Part shown: positions 59,162-64,000 of the stretch, piece by piece
Position numbering within the stretch: the stretch's first letter is position 1
Layout of the letters: every line of letters begins with the position of its first letter
Assembly (NCBI GenBank): GCA_030278955.1
Contig: JAOANR010000005.1
Span: 37,451,105-37,515,104, forward strand
Length of the DNA stretch: 64,000 bases
Reading direction: 5' to 3'
Source: Hygrophila difformis
Taxonomy: Eukaryota; Streptophyta; Magnoliopsida; Lamiales; Acanthaceae
Notes under the pieces: generated by a model
Told to the model about the DNA's origin: nothing
Databases searched by the model: none
Seen by the model: the letters and a program-made list of their open reading frames with translations, nothing else
Translations under genes and position numbers: made by a program

Positions 59162-59542
59162 GGGTCTTTTCTGCACGCAGCTTTTAGGAGCTTTTGGGAG
59201 CTTTTGGTAGCTTTAGTTTTTATTTCAAAATAAAAGCCTTGTTCTGCACACTAGCTTTTGGGAGATTTTGAAAGTTTCTTTTTAGAAGCTACCTATAGTA
59301 GCTTTAAAAACTAAGCTCCTAGCTTATCATTGACCAATTACAATTTTAACCCAATAACTAACCCACTACCCAATAGTCTACATAAATATTTGTCATTTAT
59401 GTCATTTCATACATTTTTTTACAGCTATAGCTAGTTGTACAAAACACTTAAATAGAAATGACAGCTACAGCTCTCACAGCTCCTTACAGCTCCAGCTTGC
59501 AGCTACAACTCACAGCTACAGCCATGTATGCAGAACAGACCC
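59162..59542. mobile_element. TCTGCACGCAGC MITE, copy 3
   Basis: From GGGTCTTTTCTGCACGCAGC to TATGCAGAACAGACCC, flanked by TTA (59159-59161 and 59543-59545). It is collinear with copy 1 at 35332-35688, sharing AACCCACTACCCAATAGTCTA-type and AGTTGTACAxAACACTTA phrases. Confidence 0.9.
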
Positions 59543-59545
59543 TTA

Positions 59546-60286
59546 ATATGTTACAACATACTTGCCTTATTTGAAATTTATACACAATATATCTTTAATG
59601 CCCACATGATCCTTGAGGAATTAGTCTTATGTCCAACGAGATTTAGATGGGGATACATTTATGATGCTCTACAGTTTAAATTAAATAAGTTACATAAAAT
59701 TATTTTGAAAGATATATATTTACCCATTAATTAAGTCGGTTGGTACCCTGGAAATTTACTTTTTGTCTCAAATTAAATAAGACAAAAAAAAATTGTTCTC
59801 AAAAAAATAATGATAGTTTTTTTTCACTCAAGTTTAGACTCTTTAATATAGTATTAAAGTGTTCTCTTATAATGCATGCAAAAAAATAAAAATAAAAAAA
59901 AAGTACAAACAAACAACATTATTAGTGGAAAAATGCTTTGAAATGAGTAGTATCAGAATTCCTTATATAGCTCTATTCAAAATTTTGAAAGTAACCCAAG
60001 TCATTGGGGACCTCAAATCCAACTATTAAAATGTGACATAGCAACGAAATCAATAATCAATAATTTAATTAATACTCCTACGGGAAAACCTTATTATCGT
60101 TATGAATTGTCATTGATTACAACCACAAGTTGGTTAATGCACGCACAACCAATTAGGCGCATTAGTACTGCATGCATGTGCACATTAATTTTAATACAAT
60201 AATAATTTTTTTTAATAATTAAAGTTTGTATTAATGATCTCAAGCTCTTTCTGCTTTCTGTTAATCTCGACTTAATGTCATAATTT
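59546..60286. other. Intergenic, no feature recognised
   Basis: AT-rich sequence between the MITE and the CACTA end. The frame at 59528-59734 has no family features. Confidence 0.5.
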
Positions 60287-60309
60287 CACTACAAGAAAAG
60301 TTCCGTCCA

Positions 60310-60435
60310 CGGACCGGCTGCACTGACCGACGAGACACGGGTCGGTTTTACCGACCGGTCCGCCGACCGCATCGTGTGGTCGGTGCTAAAGAGCCGTTGG
60401 GGGTCCACGGATCTCGCGTATGCGGTCGGTGCCCT
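60310..60435. promoter_or_regulatory. CACTA subterminal CCGACC/GGTCGG repeats
   Basis: Several short copies of GACCGAC, ACCGACCGGTC and GGTCGGTGC occur in both orientations within 130 bases of the end. In En/Spm-type elements such repeats bind the regulatory transposase protein and overlap the promoter. The role here is by analogy. Confidence 0.65.
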
Positions 60436-60466
60436 AGGGATTTAATTCATCCCCAAATCGGGGTGA

Positions 60467-60856
60467 ATGCCATTAACGCCGCCTCCTCCAGTTTTACTTC
60501 CCCTCCATTTTTTCACTCCATCAAATTCACCCCCCACCGTCGACCACCACCCGCGACCTGGCGCCTCCATCCGAGCACCGACCACCTTACCCCCACCGCG
60601 CGCCGAGCCGCCCCTCCTTTCGAGCACCATCCGACCGTTCCCATCCCACTCGAAAACCATCCGAGCACCGGCGCCCACCATCTCTGAGCACCGTCTCCGC
60701 CGCCGCTGCAACCAACCTCGCCTCCCTCCGCCTCGCCTGCCGCTGCTCCGCCACCCGGCGCGCATCAACACTGCCGCCTGCCCGAAGGGCTCGCCGGAGC
60801 CGCCGCCTGCAAACGCCACCACCGCCATCCTCCTTCCCTTTCGAGCACTAGATTGA
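60467..60856 (+). other. GC-rich proline-coding leader exon of CACTA element
   Basis: C-rich, CpG-rich sequence open in more than one frame. One frame encodes a proline, arginine and serine-rich peptide. It is probably a transcribed 5' leader, possibly a captured host leader, not a conserved protein. Neither frame can be joined with confidence to the downstream transposase. Confidence 0.4.
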
Positions 60857-62426
60857 TGTAATCGATTCTCACACTTAGGCTCTTACGATTTGCATTCAAT
60901 TGTGTGAATTTTTTTTTCTCACATTAGTGTGTTTTCGGAATTATATTTCATTCTTCTTTGAATATTATTGGTACTTGTTTCATAGCCTAAAATGCCTATA
61001 TATATATATGATGATTCGTGGATTCCTTAGCATAATTTGTGAAAAATCGAAAAATTTGATATTAAAAAAAATTGACAGCCCCTGTTTTTTGAGGTTTACG
61101 AAGTGAATTTTTTGATTTCATAAATTGTGGGCACATAAACACGATTCTCTCGTCGAATAGATGAATTTTCATATATGATATGCTAAATTTGGAGATCATG
61201 TGAGAAAATTATGTCCTTTTAATTTTAAGTTTATTTGTTATTATTTGTTGATATGGTCGTATTGAAGTTGAATCTTAGGATGTAAAATGGATTTGGGTGA
61301 TTTTGGATGTAGTATTGGAGTTCTACGTTTTGATTTAGTTTACTAAAGGAGTTCGACGTTTCATATATGTTTGTACTGTTAGAAAATTTTGAATGTTAAG
61401 TCTATGTATTGTTCTTGTTCGGACCCTAAACAATATAATACGCAATGGAGATTAATAATTTGGCATTCTGTGGTTAATTTGGAATGAATAATTTGGTTGT
61501 TTGTACTTGCAAAAGTGGGGTATTTTTTTGGAGGATAATTAATTTGAAATGCCTATATATATGATATTTTGTGCGTTATTTAGCAAAAGTCATGACAAAA
61601 CCAAGGATTTGTGTTTTTAAAAAAACCGGCAGCCCCTGTTTTTTGAGCTTTACGACCTGAATTTTTGGATTTCATAAGTTTTGGGCACATAATCACGATC
61701 CTCTCGTCGAATAGTTATATTTTCATATATGATATGCTAAATTTGGAGTCCGTACAAGAAAGTTGTGACCTTTTGAAGTTCTTTTATTATGGATTTGTTA
61801 AAATTGGTGTATAGAGTTGAACTTGTTTGCCCTTGCACATGTGAGTTGTTTGTTCTAGAGTTTGAACATCTTGGATGAGCATATGTTGTGAGATTTTTAT
61901 TTTATTTGTTTTTGTTCCTCCTTTTAACTTTATATTTCATATTATCAGACACATTTGGGGTTTTAGTTGGAAAGCGGTACACTACTCACCGGGCGTTTCT
62001 CGTCAATCTCTGCAATACCAAGGTAATATATTTTAGTATTGTTATGCATTAAATCTATAAGACTTAAATTAACTAAGCTTCATATTTAATATACTAGTAT
62101 CAATGCATAAGTAGTTTTCATATTGGGGTTATGAACTATAAGTTAACTTACCAAACATTATATATTGATGCAAAAGTAGTTTAAATTCTTACAAGTGATG
62201 TGGATACGGTGAATGGGGATGATAGGATTATTGGTGCACTTGTTGATTTGGGTATTGATTAATTGTAACTTTATGGTTTATATTTTTAAAAATTTAAGTT
62301 TATGTAGCATACTGAAAATGGTTTCCTTGTGATACTAAAAACTTTAAATAAAAAGGAAACTAAATGAACACAATGTATTGATGAAAATTAGTTCCCTTTA
62401 GTGGCATCTTGCCATATTTGTAGGTG
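60857..62426. repeat. CACTA intron region with ~230-bp duplication
   Basis: AT-rich region with no coding frame. Two blocks, about 60990-61225 and 61550-61785, share CAGCCCCTGTTTTTTGAG, GATTTCATAA, CTCTCGTCGAATAG and TTCATATATGATATGCTAAA in the same order, about 595 bases apart. It otherwise looks like a long 5' intron. Confidence 0.7.
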
Positions 62427-64000
62427 ATGGACCGTAGTTGGATGTACCGCGGTCGTCGTGAAATTGGAGTACTTACATCCGAATTTATATGAGGAGTTGA
62501 ATCTTTCTTGCATATGTCTCATCGAAACCCAAATGTCGATAGGGCCCAGGGAAAATTAAGGTGTCCGTGTAGGCAATGTAGGAATAAATGTTATCAAACT
62601 GACAATGACATCAAGTATCATCTACAATCACATGGATTTCTCCCTAACTACGAAAGGTGGACGTGTCACAGAGAGCCACACCAATTTAGTCGGTATTACG
62701 ACACTGATGATGCTGGCACTTCGTCTGCGGGTGCTCCTGAGAATGATTACATTCAAATGGTGTGCGAAGGAATGGGATTTGGTATTCCCGACACTACTCC
62801 ACGCACTCCGGATGATGAACCGAGGCAACCCGAGGAACCCAATGCACAAGAGAAGTTGTTCTACAGTATGTTAGAGGCCGCAGACAAAGACTTGTGGCCG
62901 GGCTGCAAGAAAATGACCTTGTTGTCAATAGTTGCAAGGTTGTTAAATATTAAAGCCGAACACAACTTATCAGAAAGGTGCTTCGATACTTTATGCCAAC
63001 ACATCCTTGATACACTCCCTGATGGTAATGCTATGATTAAGAATTTTTACGAGGCAAAGAAACTACTTGAGGGATTGGGGTTGCCTGTTCAGAAAATCGA
63101 CTGTTGTGTGAAGGGGTGTATGCTGTTTTGGGCGCGAAGAAGCAACATTCGATAGATGTAAGTTTTGTGACGAGCCTCGGTACAGGGAAACGAATTCTAA
63201 TTCAGTGATTCGACGGAAGTACATGTTTTATTTCCCACTTAAAAACAGATTAAAAAGGTTGTATGCATCGGAGGCAACGGCGGAGCACATGTCTTGGCAT
63301 ATCGGACATACGCATGGGTCGACTGGGGAGATGTGTCATCCATGCGATTCGAAGGCATGGAAGCATTTTGACACATGTCATCCAGAATTTGGTGCTGAGG
63401 GACGGAATGTCCGATTAGGCTTATGTACGGATGGTTTCCAACCATTTGGTCAGTCAGGGTCTCAATACTCATATTGGCCAGTGATTTTAACTCATTACAA
63501 TCTCCCTCCCGACATGTGTATGAAGGATGAATACATGTTCTTGACATGTATTATTCTCCGGAAGTCAAGTCCCAAGCAGGGGATTGTTGTCTATTTACAG
63601 CCCTTAATAGTCGAGCTGTTGGAGTTATGGGATGTTGGGGTCACAACATACGACAGATTTTCGAAACAAAACTTTCAGATGAAGGCGGCCTTAATGTGGA
63701 CTATTGGAGATTTTCCTGCATATGCTATGTTGTCAGGCTGGAGCACATATGGAAAGACTACATGCCCGGTATGTATGGACAAAACTGAATCTATTAGGCT
63801 TAAAGAGAGTGGCAAACAGTCGTGGTTTGATACTCACAGGAGATTCCTTCCTTCAGATCATCCCTTTCGAGTTGATAAGGCTAAATTCAAGAAGGATCGT
63901 GAGGAACACGGTTTGCCACCAAGGTATAAGAGCGGCGAAGAAGTGTTGGAAGAAATAGAAAAGCTTGGCCTACGCCGTGTCATAGAATTAGGAGCAGATG
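62427..64000 (+). pseudogene. CACTA transposase (TNP2-like), damaged and 3' partial
   Basis: DDE-type transposase of the CACTA superfamily. It opens MDRSWMYRGRREIGVLTSEF, the usual start of the transposase-associated domain, but a TGA follows at 62490-62492. The same frame then continues through the zinc-like CPCRQCRN segment, LPNYERWTCHRE and an acidic linker to KGCMLFW. A one-base shift at about 63127-63133 moves to the frame reading REEATFDRCKFCDEPRYR, then HMSWHIGHTHG, LCTDGFQPFGQSGSQYSYWP and VILTHYNLPPD. It runs on to the last base without another stop (TCPVCMDKTES, RRFLPSDHPFR). The rest of the catalytic domain lies beyond the window. Confidence 0.9.

Larger units (their letters stand above)
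60287..64000 (+). mobile_element. CACTA (En/Spm) transposon, 5' part
   Basis: Begins CACTACAAGAAAA, the standard CACTA terminus. Subterminal CCGACCGG and GGTCGG motifs follow in both orientations (60310-60430), typical transposase-binding repeats. A CG-rich leader exon lies at about 60460-60855, a long intron-like region follows, and then the TNP2-like transposase. The other terminus lies beyond the window. The element's transposase frame has one stop and one frameshift. Confidence 0.9.

Noticed and set aside
60442..60828. Glycine and arginine-rich minus-strand frame opposite the CACTA leader
   Set aside because: It is a shadow of CG-rich sequence open in several frames, without family features.
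1..64000. CRISPR array, bacterial operon or rRNA genes
   Set aside because: The tandem repeats here are diverged minisatellites or transposon parts, all genes are plant mobile-element or plant-type, and no rRNA-like sequence was seen.

Overview
This is nuclear DNA of a flowering plant, most likely a eudicot. The evidence is AT-rich intergenic sequence, GT-AG introns, and plant-type mobile elements: a Helitron with an RPA-like gene and a Rep-helicase, L1 LINEs with an RNase H tail, a CACTA element, Tourist-, hAT- and Stowaway-like MITEs, and tRNA-derived SINEs. I cannot name the species. Almost every coding region belongs to a mobile element. I see no intact ordinary host gene; the nearest things are an F-box gene carried inside the Helitron and a cluster of host-gene fragments at 36-40 kb.

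Layout. 1-11403: the 3' part of a large Helitron. It holds an RPA1-like OB-fold protein (5' end outside the window), an intron-containing F-box gene with its own leader exon, and a Rep-helicase gene of at least eight exons with two single-base frameshifts. It ends in a hairpin plus CTAG. 11404-21559: an AT-rich, internally duplicated mosaic interrupted by a 3.16-kb solo LTR with CAATA target duplications. It ends in a second, nearly identical Helitron terminus that still carries the last helicase codons. 21560-27081: a tandem-repeat TIR element, a third Helitron-type terminus, and a Tourist-like MITE. 27090-34380: a non-autonomous hAT element, then a full-length but decayed L1 LINE with a MITE inserted between its ORFs. 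35090-35688: a 138-bp LINE stub and a MITE.

36.0-40.2 kb: co-oriented minus-strand gene fragments (DAHP synthase exons 1-2, an unidentified C-terminal gene end, an EFR3-like exon). 40.65-43.63 kb: a ~3-kb Harbinger-like element with a hAT element nested in it. 43.8-50.8 kb: a dense MITE and SINE district. 51147-56860: a nearly intact minus-strand L1 LINE with 16-bp target duplications. 60287 to the end: the 5' part of a CACTA element with a TNP2-like transposase, damaged by one stop codon and one frameshift.

How the parts work together: in the Helitron, the Rep-helicase would nick, transfer and unwind DNA, and the RPA-like protein would plausibly coat the single strand. The F-box protein could link the element to host ubiquitin ligases, but that is inference. 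The LINEs would use ORF1 (RNA binding) and ORF2 (endonuclease, RT, RNase H) to copy themselves and possibly the SINEs. All MITE families here depend on transposases encoded elsewhere.
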